This document shows positions 26,610 through 37,640 of a stretch of DNA of 64,000 nt, piece after piece. The position numbers and the translations under genes were made by a program. The DNA comes from Montifringilla adamsi (lineage: Eukaryota; Chordata; Aves; Passeriformes; Passeridae). The stretch spans positions 682,001 through 746,000 of the forward strand of contig JAGGNK010006448.1 of the NCBI GenBank assembly GCA_017590115.1. The letters are read 5' to 3'. Positions within the stretch are counted from its first letter, which is position 1; the number at the start of each line of letters is the position of its first letter. The notes below the pieces were generated by a model. That model made no database searches. It was not told where the DNA came from and saw nothing but the letters and a program-made list of their open reading frames with translations.

Positions 26610-27092
26610 GAGAACAGTATTAGCCTGGAATATTGTGTGCAGTTTTGGTCAGCAGCATATAAGAAAGATATGAAGTTATTAGAGTGTCCAAAAGAGGGCA
26701 ACAAGGATGGTGAAGGGGCTGGAGGGGGTCCAGTATGAGGAGCAGCTGAGGTCACTTGGTCTGTTGAGCCTGGAGAAGAGGAGACTGAGGAGAGACCTCA
26801 TTGCAGTCTGCAACTTTCTCATGAGGGGAAGAGGAGGGGCAGACACTGGACACAAGGGAATGGCCTGAAGCTGTATTAGGGGAAGTTTAGGTTGGATATT
26901 AGAAAAAAGTGCCTGGGCACTGGAACAGGCTCCCCAGGGAAGTGGTCACAACACCAAGCCTGACAGAGTTCAAGAATCATTAGGACAGTGCTCTCAGGCA
27001 CATGGTGTGACTCTTGGGGATGCCCTGTGCAGGGCCAAGAGTTGGACTTACAGATCATTGTGGGTGCCTGCCAACTCAACATATTCTCTGAG
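26610..27092 (+). mobile_element. CR1 LINE, 3' fragment, plus strand, different subfamily
   Basis: Sense CR1 starting near 'gtgtgcagttttggtcagca' and passing through 'gttgagcctggagaagagga', 'aggttggatattagaaaaaa' and 'cactggaacaggctcccc'. It carries 'acagtgctctcaggcacatg' and 'tgccctgtgcagggccaaga', a 3' block that differs from the copies at 24.8 and 52.3 kb and marks another subfamily. The 3' terminus is decayed (catattctctgag, about 27080-27092). The 5' edge is approximate. Confidence 0.93.
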
Positions 27093-29051
27093 AGATTTTG
27101 AAGCTTGACCTGGGATGACTAAATGCAAATTTTCATTATCCCATCTTAAGTTTTCTTAAGAAGTACTGCAGGCTTAACTTGACTCATAAATTCAGGTCCA
27201 TCATATTATAAACAGTTTTAAGGCTAAGATAACAGAAGTCTTTTTTTTTTTTTTAATGAAATACTTTAGAAGATTTTAAAATTCAAACAGTTATCTCAGC
27301 TATTTGAATAGTGAAGATCAAAAACCTGTATCCATGCTGCTTTTTTAATTAAAATTTTACCCAAAGGAAAACAGTATTCAACAGTATGCCAGTTTCCTCT
27401 CTCCAGAAATTGTATAGTGAATTGTTTGCACATACCATAAGGTGCCCCAGCGTCTTGGGTTTTCATATGGTAGCTGACTGATCTCTTTTTCCTGCTGTTA
27501 TGCTTTTGACCTGAATTAATTGATATTAGTAATAGCATTCAGACTGTACTGATTACCTAAACAGGTAGCAAAAACAAAAATGTGAAGGACAAGGTCATAA
27601 TGTGCATTCACTTGCAGACAATGTGTCATTGGTTTAATGTCACTCAGGGAGAAAACTCACTGGATTCTAAAATATGAAAGCTATTTTGGGGAACACTAAA
27701 ACTCTAATTTTTGTCTATGAATGCCACATTAAACCAAATGTAGTTTAATATTGGCAATAGCTATGCAAACAAAGCAATTTGAAGTTTGAAAAGACTGAGT
27801 AACTCTTTTTTAATGTCTCTATATGACATAAAACACATCTTACAGTGTCCAGATAATCTTCACTTCAAATCACAAAAAGGTTGAAGAAATTAAACTAACA
27901 GGAAATGGGAGATTTTGTTTAACAATTGTCTCATTGCACATATGTTCATTACAATCATTCAATTTATGACAAATGCAAAAGTATTTGAAACCGTCCTTAG
28001 AAGTATTGCAAAAAGCATGATTCTGGCTAAATGTGAGTCTGCTACTTTTATCATAATGTTAAACATTTTTTCACATAATTTAATACTTTATCTGTTTCTC
28101 TCTGAAGTCTGTATTTTCAACATAAATAATGGAAAAGTTCTACTAAAGACACTTCTAGAATGATCACTGAGTTGGTAGCAAAAGGATGATTATGGGACTG
28201 AAATTAAGGCAAATAAGCAATAAGAAAATAAAGTGCAGAGTAGAAATAAACAATTAAGGCAAAAAGAAAGAAAGTGAATGGGACCCCCAAAAAAGTAGAA
28301 AGCTAAAAAGGATTAGAAAAAGTATTGAAGACCATATCAATTAATAAGTACTAAGAATGATATTTTGTCATGAGCCTCCTGTTCCTCATTTCTTTCTGTT
28401 GCCTCATCTTTATCATATGTTTTGGTTTTTATTTTTCCTTTAAGCTTCCACAGAAGACTTCCACCCTTTTCTGCCTATATAAATTCTTACATTAATTTTT
28501 TACATCTCCTGTCCTTCCTCCTTTGTTATTTCTCTATATTTCTCTCATTTTCTACTCTGAATTTCTTCATGTGACCTGCAATATAATTTACCTTTTCATA
28601 GCAACATAACTTACCTTTTTCATATAATTTTACATCTTAAGTGCTTGACATTATTAAGTTAGAACTCCAAAGAAATATAGGCATTGTTATAAAAGTCTTT
28701 AAAATAATAATCATAATGACATTTGTGGTTTTCCCTCCAGATGTCTAATTTCTTAATTTGCCTCAAATGACTACAGTAGACGTTCTCTAAATCTTACCTT
28801 TCTTAATGAATTATTCTACAATTAGAATCTCTAAACATTTACATTGAAAACTGGATGCTGGAAAAACATGGACTTTAAGACTTACAGAAAGTCTTGGCCG
28901 CTAATCAAAGAAGTTGCAACAGGAATTTTTGAACTTTTATTACAAATGGCTTTATATTCCTAGGAAAAAAATCACAAATCAGTTTAAAAGGAAGAGGTGA
29001 AAAAGCCTGTTTAGTGTGTTTTCCTTTTCCTTCCTTTATACTTTAACAGGA
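27093..29051. other. AT-rich non-coding stretch
   Basis: Contains a T14 run at 27241-27254 and a pyrimidine-rich patch at about 28430-28560. No gene or named repeat seen. Confidence 0.6.
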
Positions 29052-29086
29052 ACCTAACTGGTAAGGGCCCACCAGTTAGGTGGGCC
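29052..29086. other. Two overlapping perfect hairpins
   Basis: Stem A pairs ACCTAACTGGT (29052-29062) with ACCAGTTAGGT (29071-29081) across an 8-base loop. Stem B pairs GGCCCACC (29066-29073) with GGTGGGCC (29079-29086) across a 5-base loop. The two share bases and cannot form together. The patch is much richer in G and C than its surroundings. Function unknown; a remnant of an inverted-repeat insertion is possible. Confidence 0.85.
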
Positions 29087-30220
29087 TGGAAAAAATATCC
29101 AGACACAATTTCAGAAGAAATAGGAGCAAATGTGCAGTGCAATGCTGGAAGTCTCTAATGCTGTATTAATAGTTACAGAGTGGGTGAGTTACTTACAGTT
29201 ACTTACTCCACCACATATCACAACACTAATTACTGTTCACATGGTATTACTGCACACAGGATCTTTCACATATTGAATCCATAAATAAATAGACATGCCC
29301 AAAGCACACCAAAGTAAACTCTGACATCCTAATAAAACTAGCAGAAGAAAAGCACACTTGACATTTAAATTGCCTTGAAAGATCTGATTAAACCAAAATA
29401 CATATAAAAAGACTGCAAATCTTAAGAAAGGAACTTCACTGGAAGACACAAATATATATCATTCTTTTTTTTTTTACATGGTTACAGAAAGAAGAAGAAT
29501 AAAAATCAGACTGGTTTCCTGGGAAAATTAAGTGATTACTGTATTTGAGACAAAGATCTATGCCTGCTGTCACCAGGGAAGATGCACCTTGGGGATAAAC
29601 ACATGAAAAGCAATATTTCATTACAATATTCTTACTTTTTTTGCTGGTGAACAGCTATTCCATTAAGGGAAACATCCTTTTGTCCATTCAGAGTGATCTA
29701 GAAAAGTCTTAACAAAACTAGAATTTGGAGGAGTTCTGAAAGTAATTTTGCAGTTTCACCATAACTACAATGTCCTTTGCCTGGATAATTGGGGTTCCAG
29801 TGGAAAGACTGACAGATACAAATTCATCAGTGTAACAGTGAAAGGAGTTTGTAAGGCTGGATGAGGATGGCTCCTGCTCACTCTGCTGATAACAACTGCT
29901 AAGATGAAATGTATAGACGTACCATTATCAAAGGGCACATTGCACACAAAGACCACCCAAACTTAAAGATATGTAGGTCAACTTAAAAGACTGGAATTGT
30001 TCTGGTATGTGGGCATTGCAGCTAACACAACTAATCTACAAATGGGGATTCAGTTCCTTGGATTCCCTCTGACTCACTGACTCACCTGTGCACTGCTAAT
30101 GGCCTGGCCCGGTGAAGCAGAAAAACAGCAACAGTCCAAGTTAGAGTCAGTGCGCTCCCAGTTGAGTAAGGAGATTAAGAGGTCATATCTTAAAGCTTGT
30201 TTGGCATGTCTATTTATTAA
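29087..30220. other. Non-coding stretch
   Basis: Unique-looking sequence with a T12 run near 29465. No gene or named repeat seen. Confidence 0.6.
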
Positions 30221-30345
30221 AATAAAAAACAAACAAACAAACAGACTAACAAAAATAAATAAAAAACAAAACAAAACAACCCTTCACAGTTTGTTGTTGT
30301 GTGGTTTTGGGGGTTTTTTCCTTTGTTGTTTTTTTTTGGGAAGAG
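30221..30345. repeat. A/C-rich tract followed by T/G-rich tract
   Basis: 30221-30283 is A/C-rich (AAAC and AAATAA units). After about 10 bases, 30292-30345 is T/G-rich (GTTGTTGTG, GGGGGTTTTTT). The two arms are partly complementary, so the pair may be a degenerate inverted repeat or two independent low-complexity tracts. Confidence 0.8.
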
Positions 30346-32763
30346 GTATGGGGAGAGGCAGTCAGGGGAGGACACTGCTATGTTGCCATTGGAGGAAGTT
30401 TTTTGTAATATAAAATACTTAGATAGGAGAAAAGTGATAGTAGCACGTTTACAAACCGTACATACACCAGTGTTCCAAGATTGAGCAAAGTTACACAACA
30501 TTACCTGTAGAGTTGAAAAAGAGAAGCTTCTCTGTATGAAAAGATATTGTGCTTTTGTATACACCATATGCCTTAACTGCCCACAGAGAATTGTCTTCGA
30601 AGTGATGTCTTGCTACAAATTTTAGTTGAAAATAGGCACCCAAAGGATAAATTTTTTGTGTTGAGATTCTACACATCCAAAATATGCATTCAAAATACTT
30701 TTTTCTCTGATTAAAGATATTTATTTCAAAGACTGGGATTTTTTTCAGGCTGAGTTACTGGATTGACCCATTTGTACTTTTAAGGACACTCACTTTCTCT
30801 GAAATTACAAGAACTGTCAAAGGAAAAATTTGTAGGACCCTCAGTACACTGCAAACAGTATAGTGACTCTATAGAAATATTCTTACTCCAGGACATCTTA
30901 AGATTTATGAAGTCTTGTTTTTTAATTAATAGGGTGAATTTTGAACATAGTGTATGACGCTGGTCAGGCAAGTCCTGTCAACATCAATGGGAGTAAAAGA
31001 TCTTAGCATAGCTTTGAAATTTTACCTCTAACTAATATCAAAAGAGCTTTATTCCCAAGTGATCAGATACTGCATAGCATGTACAAAATCAGATTATTTG
31101 AAATATTCTTTCTTAATCAAAGTTTTAATTGCGTATTTCTTGCACTAGAACAATTACAAGATTTTGCTTATAAACAAATTGGAGCCATTTAGCACCTTTC
31201 CATGTATCTTCTTCTCCTTTTCTGGGATAAGGAATGTAATAAGCCTTGCACAATGTTTTACTATTATCTGGAAAAGAAGAAAGAGGGAAGTTTGTCAGAC
31301 AATGAGAAAAGCGGTTGTGCTAGAGAGATATGTGAAAACATTTGTAAGTATAATATATTTGAAAAAAATTAAGGGTAGAATAAAATCATATATTAAAATA
31401 TTTTTAAGGTGCTATACCTTTTTAGGTAATTATTTTTAATATTTAGCTAAGATGACTTCTCTGCATGAGGGTGTTAACTTCAGATGGCATTGAAAATAAC
31501 TTTTGAAGGAAATTTTGAATGTCCATTCTGAAAATTCAGTTTTTCTTAGGCACTTTGGTTTAGAAAAATCGATCCAATCACTCAAAATTGTCAATGGCAT
31601 ATATAGATTAACTAATATGCTATCTGCCAATGACCAGTCAATTTTGGTTTAATGATTGAGATCTAAGAGAATGTTTTTTTCATGGGCATGTGGTAAAGTA
31701 TTCTTCCACTGATATTTCAGTACCAAGGTTAAACATGAATGAAGGAATTCTTTTTAGGGAATCATTATATTAAAATATTTCTTGACATTTCTGAAAATGA
31801 TGTGTTCAAAGATGGAGTTATCAATTTCTCCAGGTAAGGGTGCAAAAATGTAAACAAATGTTCTGTGGGAAAATAATCAGGACAAGGAAGCTCTACTACT
31901 TTGAAGAAACTTGGAATAATTTTTTCCAACTCAGTTATAATAAAACGTCTTAGTTGTGTGCTGTTAGCAGGAGACATGATTCATAGTTAATGGTTGATGA
32001 CCAGAGGTAACATGCTGCAATCACATATAAGCATTCTCCCCAATTTACTTGAAGATAGATTCTTTATTTTGATTTTGACAGGCTTTGAATCAAGACTATG
32101 CAGATAAAATAATACAATAATGCACAAATTTCATTTAGTTATGCTTTGTCATTATTTTGGTTTGTACAGGTAGCCTATACATACAGTATGTAGTTTTAAA
32201 TCCTTGTCACCTGAGGGAAAAGCTTGGCAGAAAATCAAACCACAGACAATGAACAGGTAAAACCAAAAATTCCCAAATAATTAGGCCACTCAAAACTTTA
32301 TAAATATCAAAAATTACTCAGTTTGCCTGAAATGAACTCAAGCAGAAGGAATGCTGGCTTCCTGACACTGATTGTAGTAAGGAGTCAAATTTTCATAGAG
32401 ATTAACTGTTTATGATACTCTCAAAGCTTTAAGCATGAACACCATCCCACTTAATTACAGGACTTTGTGTCATCTTCCCTTTGATGGATTTGGATTTAGA
32501 TGACACTCAGTATACATTTTCCATAAATTTTATTTTCTATTTGTGATTAATTCCTTTTGTTTTTATATCAAACCACATTCTCCTACTTCTCAACATAATT
32601 TGTCTTATTCTGCAAGTAGTGAAATTGAGGTAGTGAAACTGAGGCAAATACAATATCTGTAAATTTGAGCCAGCACTTGGAGTGTGGTTGTTTGGTTTTG
32701 CTTTGTTTTATTTTTACAATTAACATTAATTATACATTTATGTATAGAATTTGATAGTAGCAA
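30346..32763. other. AT-rich non-coding stretch
   Basis: No element or gene recognised. Open frames touching it are all below about 120 codons and lack recognisable domains. Confidence 0.6.
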
Positions 32764-32816
32764 CATCCATCCATCCATCTATCCATCCATCCATCCATCC
32801 ATCTATCCATCCATCC
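32764..32816. repeat. (ATCC)n microsatellite
   Basis: About 13 ATCC tetramers with two ATCT interruptions (32778-32781 and 32802-32805). Probably length-polymorphic. Confidence 0.97.
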
Positions 32817-32833
32817 TTTTATCCTTTCTCATG

Positions 32834-32851
32834 TGCACACACACACACACA
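32834..32851. repeat. (CA)n microsatellite
   Basis: An uninterrupted CA run, 18 bases after the ATCC array and part of the same microsatellite cluster. Confidence 0.93.
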
Positions 32852-32918
32852 AGCACATACATATTTTTTACAGTGCACTGCATGCAGAGAACAATATATT
32901 CTGTGAATTTTGTACACT

Positions 32919-32942
32919 TTATATATATATATATAGATATAC
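32919..32942. repeat. (TA)n microsatellite
   Basis: Short TA array (tatatatatatatag) closing the microsatellite cluster. Confidence 0.88.
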
Positions 32943-32948
32943 ACTTGT

Positions 32949-33030
32949 ATCAGCTGCATGGGGCAGAGCGCTGGGGCTGCCCTATGCAGGACCCACTGAA
33001 GGACATGGCAGGGCCCCAAAGCAAAAGGGG
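32949..33030. other. Short GC-rich patch of unknown origin
   Basis: About 80 bases rich in G and C (ctgcatggggcagagcgctg, then ggacatggcagggccccaaa), abruptly bounded by AT-rich DNA. I do not recognise a family. It may be a truncated repeat or old insertion. Confidence 0.5.
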
Positions 33031-36000
33031 GTGATTCCCTAGATTAAACAGGCTTAAGGAAGGACAAAAGACCACACAGAGGAGAGAAGAGTGAGAAATT
33101 AAAAACAGTGTGAGAAGAGATAAAATTATTGTCAATTCAAATTTATTTGGATTGTGAGAAACTAAACCAAAAACTGCAAGCATTTACATGGGCAAAAGAT
33201 TACTTGCAGACATTGCAGAAGTTAAATAGCTTGAAATATACGTTTTCAAGGACAATTATTCCAGAAATCTATATACTTAGAAGAGGAAATTAATTCTTCA
33301 CCTCACATTACTTAACTATATGTTACAGTAACTGCATTGATTTTATAGGAGAAAAAAGAAAATTTGGAAAAAAAAATTTACCATAATGTCTTCTGTATCA
33401 TGTGCCTCTTCCACAGAGAGTGAGAAAAGTTATACAGTCTGATGTCCACTTCAGTCTGAAAAATTAGGTTTAGAATCCATGTGCTTTGTCATGCACTGAT
33501 ATGAAATGAAATAACCCACTGGAACAACAGATGCCTTCTATCTTCATTTTTCCACTTACAGAAATTTTCAGAGTAACAAAATTCCTTAAGTAGTTGCAAA
33601 TTCTGCGTGTGATAATTTAGTTCTCAAATTAGTTGACTGTAAAGACAAGTAATAGTTTTCTTTCACTGCTGTATATTTCCAAACAAATAAAAGGAAAAAT
33701 CATTACATGTCAGCAGAACATTTTTAGACAAACAAAAATATGCAAGTAACTGAAGACATAATATTTTTCCCCGTCATCCATACTGTTAAATATGTGTAAA
33801 AAGCATCCAAACACTTAAAAATTAACTCCACTCAGTCTGGATTAGTAGTGATTTTGTGTAAATAAATATTATAGATCAAGGTGTCCTAAAATTCCAGTAT
33901 CATGAGGATATTCCTGTCAATGAGGAATGTCATTGTTATTCGCCTCATCTCTCTTAATAAGTGTAGATTAACCTGAATAACTAAAAAGAATTAACTTTTT
34001 AAATTGTTCATTCAAAAATAATTCAACTTGATGCACTGAACATGATCTCTTAGCTTGTTCTATGTGTCATACAAGTTTGTTTTGGTTTTTTTTTGAGTGG
34101 GGGATGTTTTTTGTTTAATTGGTTATTTTCACAGAGTAAATACATGTCTGAAACCTGTTCCATTTCTTTGTGGTGAGTAAGTTTACCCTGCTTTCAAGCA
34201 ACTCTAATCTTGAGTGTTTCTGTCATGTTCTTGCCAGGAAATTAAGCTCTGAAGTAAGCAACACCTTCCCATAACACTGGCCATGCTATGCATAAGCAAA
34301 CACCCAATTTGAATTAGAAGGGGGGGAAAAAAAGATAAGATGTTTTGAAACAACAGATAATCAATGCAGGAGTCTTCAATTCTCTCTGGGTTGTATAACA
34401 TTGCAATATATTATCAGCCTCACTTAGCTATTTATTCTTCCCCAGAGTACCCAAACTCCTGATTAATTTAGAAGTACTGTTAAAGTTACAGTTACCAAAA
34501 TAACATGTGTTTAATATCTGACTTCATCACTTTAAGGTTGCTCCAAGAGATGTGAATGTAAAATAAAATTAATCACATAAAAAGATTCAAAATAAATTAG
34601 GGTTCTTTTAGCTTTCTCTAAAAACTGTGATGAAACAAAGATTAAGGATATGTATAGTCTCTTCAATCCAGAATATAGATGCATTGGGTCTGGGCAATAA
34701 ATGAACAACATCTGTTGTGACTGGATTTAGAGGTTGATTGAAATTATGGGCTAGATTAGAAACAATAAAATAATGTAAAATAAAGATAGCTGATATAAAT
34801 ATTTTATTTTTCCAAATAAATAAAGGTGGATTCATGCTACCTATGTCAGTACGAACATCATATACCTTTCTCTGTAGCCAGTGGAAGGAAGTCAACATTA
34901 AGATTCTAAGGATGTTAAGGCAAGATAAGGCATCCTGAAAAGGACCATTTTCTCAGCCTATTGCAGAGGAGCCATTGGCATGACTCTGTTCCTAAGTAGA
35001 TGCTAATTATTTGGTTTTATGTAGAATGTAGCTCATTAGCAGGTAAGAACTTCAGGCAACTCTGCTTAAATTTTTCTCATAAAACTTTGCAAGAGAAATT
35101 TTAAAATGACCAATCCAAATCAAAATTTAGCAGACCAAACAATAAATGAGATTTTGTAGAACAATACTTGGAAAGACACCTTTAGTGGAATAGAAGGAAT
35201 AACACAAGGACATGAGATAAATTAATTTAATCATAAATTATAGTGAGGTGTAGCCTGAGTACAGCTCACTTCAGGCATTCCTAAAATCTTAGGCTGATGT
35301 TTCCTATTGTGGAAGACAAAGACCAGTGCAAAGTTTACTGGCATCCTCCTGGGCTATAAGTGCAAAACAGTGGTCTACTTTCTCCAGAAAGTTTTGCTTA
35401 CTTAATCAAGATGTAGTAAAGCCTTTGTAGTTTATTTTCCATACTGTACATGTAAATTGCCTGTATGTGAAACTTTTAATGTAGAAAACCCAACCAACTA
35501 ATAATAAATATGAATCACATTACTAAAAAGAACGCCTTTGAAATTCTTCACTGATATTTAACAATGACGATACTTCTGAAAATTTAACAGAAAAATTACA
35601 TTGATTTCTCCAGCCATATCCTGGTTTAGGCAAACAAATAGAAAAATCGAGTATCTATTCAAAGCACACATCTTCCTTCGAAGTCTTTTGCTGCTAAATC
35701 AGATCAGAACAGAAAAGTCCTAGCAGCCAATCTCAACAAATTTATTTGTGTTTTATTAATATGAATTCCATGATTAGTGCCCTTAGTCTCCGTTCTGCTG
35801 CAGCTCAAGCAAACAAAAGAGAGCATAAAATGTCTAGCCTTTGTAAAAGTCATAGTGCTGACCCTCCTCATTCACAGGCAAATAGCACATTTCACAAATT
35901 ATTGTGCCAAAACAAATAAATGGTTGTTGATGTAAAAAAAACCCTAAACAAACAGAAGAGAGAAAAAGGTATGACTCACCTCATTTTGTGTATCCCTTAT

Positions 36001-37129
36001 CTAAATGTCTACACCTAAGATAATAGTTCAATTTTTCTTTATAGTGAATGGACAGAAATAAGAGTTTTTAATGTGATTTCACTATTTATTACTTGAATGA
36101 CTACAGATATCTATAGTTTGTTCAGATAAATGTCATTCAAGATATCTGCAGACTGGTGGATTAGAAATATGTAGTAATAATGATCAAAATCAAAAATCAT
36201 TCATTAGATAATCTAGCTAACACTTTGTCAAAGGACTTAGGATGATTATTCAAAAATACATTAAACGTACAACAAATGGGCTTGGTGAGCTTTAAGATGT
36301 CTTGTATTTTATTATTTACCTTGGTATGAAAGTCAAAACTTGCTATACATAAAATGGGAATGAATTCCACTGAATACTGAAACCTTATAGATAATAATTT
36401 TGGATTAGTTATTACTTTTCCCGGTATTGGTTCCTTTAGCTTTTTCATTAGCAAATATACTCACCTGAAAGCCTGATTTGAATGAGGAGAGAAAAGACAA
36501 AAAAACAAGAGAAAGTTTTGGAGAAAGTCTTAGTTTTAATAGATGTCAGTTTGTGTTGCTGTGTGTCTTGCTAGTGCACTGGAGACTCAGGTGGGGCATT
36601 TGGAAACAGACAGCTGCAGTCACAAATGGGCAATTGTTTTGAGTCATTAATATTAACATTTCAGTCTCTCACAATGGGATATATATTTTAGAAAAATCTT
36701 GAGTTCTTAGATTCTCAAATCAGACTCCTCTTTACCAAATAATTTATATTGCATATTTTAGAACTGTGGTAGTTTTCATAATTATTTAATATATCTCAGT
36801 TTAAATGGTTCTCTTTGTAGTGACAGGGCTATTATTCCTGCTTGGACAAACACGTTCAGCCTCAATATCATGTTAAGAGGAAGAACGTTGTGTAAAAACA
36901 CTTCATTTGAAAAGTTAAAGAAATATAGACTGAAGAAATGTTTTTTACATGGACTTTTAAAAGAGGATATTTGAGTGACTTACAGAGAAGCATAAAAGGT
37001 TTTTTGCAAAAGTGCAGAAATCACTGTTACACAGGGTCAAAGCTCTGGAATATATTTGTCCAAATGGTAAATGATTTCTCTCCGCTGAGCCAAAACATAC
37101 CTGTAACACATGGACCTGTATTTCAACTG
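33031..37129. other. AT-rich non-coding stretch
   Basis: Four kilobases without a named repeat or gene. A TAAT- and octamer-like patch near 34930-35070 is described in the findings. A 96-codon minus frame (34608-34898) and an 85-codon minus frame (36197-36454) have no recognisable domain. Confidence 0.6.
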
Positions 37130-37640
37130 GTGTTTTGTTGCAGCCTGAACAGCTGCTGGTAAAGTCCAGGGTAAGGAAGCAAAAAGGGCCTTTGCATGGT
37201 ATCCACAGATGTTTGTTTCAGCCTCCCGGTAAGATGCTCAGGTCCAGGGCACACACACGAGGAGGATCCAAGCTGCTGGTAAAGTCCAGGGTAAGGAAGC
37301 AAAAAGGGCCTTTGCATGGTATCCACAGATACCATGTTTCAGCCTCCCGGTAAGATGCTCAAGTCCAGGGCACACACACGAGGAGGATCCAGCTTTCTCT
37401 CTGCCCAGGAGCCTGGGGGTGACCCTGGTCTCAGGGCAGTACAAAGATAAAGGCCAATCAGGGAACAGGGAGGGAGTGGCTCCGGGAACATGGGAACCGG
37501 CAGGAATAGGGGAAGGAGCCAATGGGGTGTAAGAGCTTTTTAGGGAAGCTTCTTGTGTCTCCCCAACCCAGGGGATGCCCCCCAGGGTCTCCGTAGTGTA
37601 TCAAACATGAATCAGGTTCATATAAATAAATGATAGCTTT
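37130..37640 (+). mobile_element. Putative solo LTR or LTR-like GC-rich island
   Basis: About 500 bases much richer in G and C than both flanks. It contains a 120-bp direct repeat at the left (listed separately), a CCAAT box in ggccaatcag (37452-37461), a second in gagccaatgg (37516-37525), and an AATAAA at 37625-37630, about 100 bases downstream. U3-type direct repeats, paired CCAAT boxes and a nearby poly(A) signal in that order are what an LTR shows on the plus strand. I could not fix TG...CA ends or a target-site duplication. Alternatives are a host promoter or another repeat class. No coding sequence is attached. Confidence 0.5.
37151..37391 (+). repeat. 120-bp direct repeat, two copies
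   Basis: Copy 1 at 37151-37270 and copy 2 at 37271-37391 are nearly identical. The first 60 bases of each (beginning agctgctggtaaagtccagg) match exactly. A short difference follows (gtttgtttca against accatgtttca), then near-identity to 'cacacacacgaggaggatcc' with one A/G change. The high identity suggests a young duplication. Confidence 0.97.

Noticed and set aside
30217..30567. 116-codon minus-strand frame
   Set aside because: Its phenylalanine/leucine-rich end is translation of the A/C tract, and the rest has no recognisable domain.
32764..32816. CRISPR-like regularly spaced repeat
   Set aside because: It is a tetranucleotide microsatellite without spacers, and the window is a vertebrate genome.
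32684..33034. 116-codon plus-strand frame with Ser-Ile-His-Pro repeats
   Set aside because: The repeats are direct translation of the (ATCC)n array; not a protein repeat domain.
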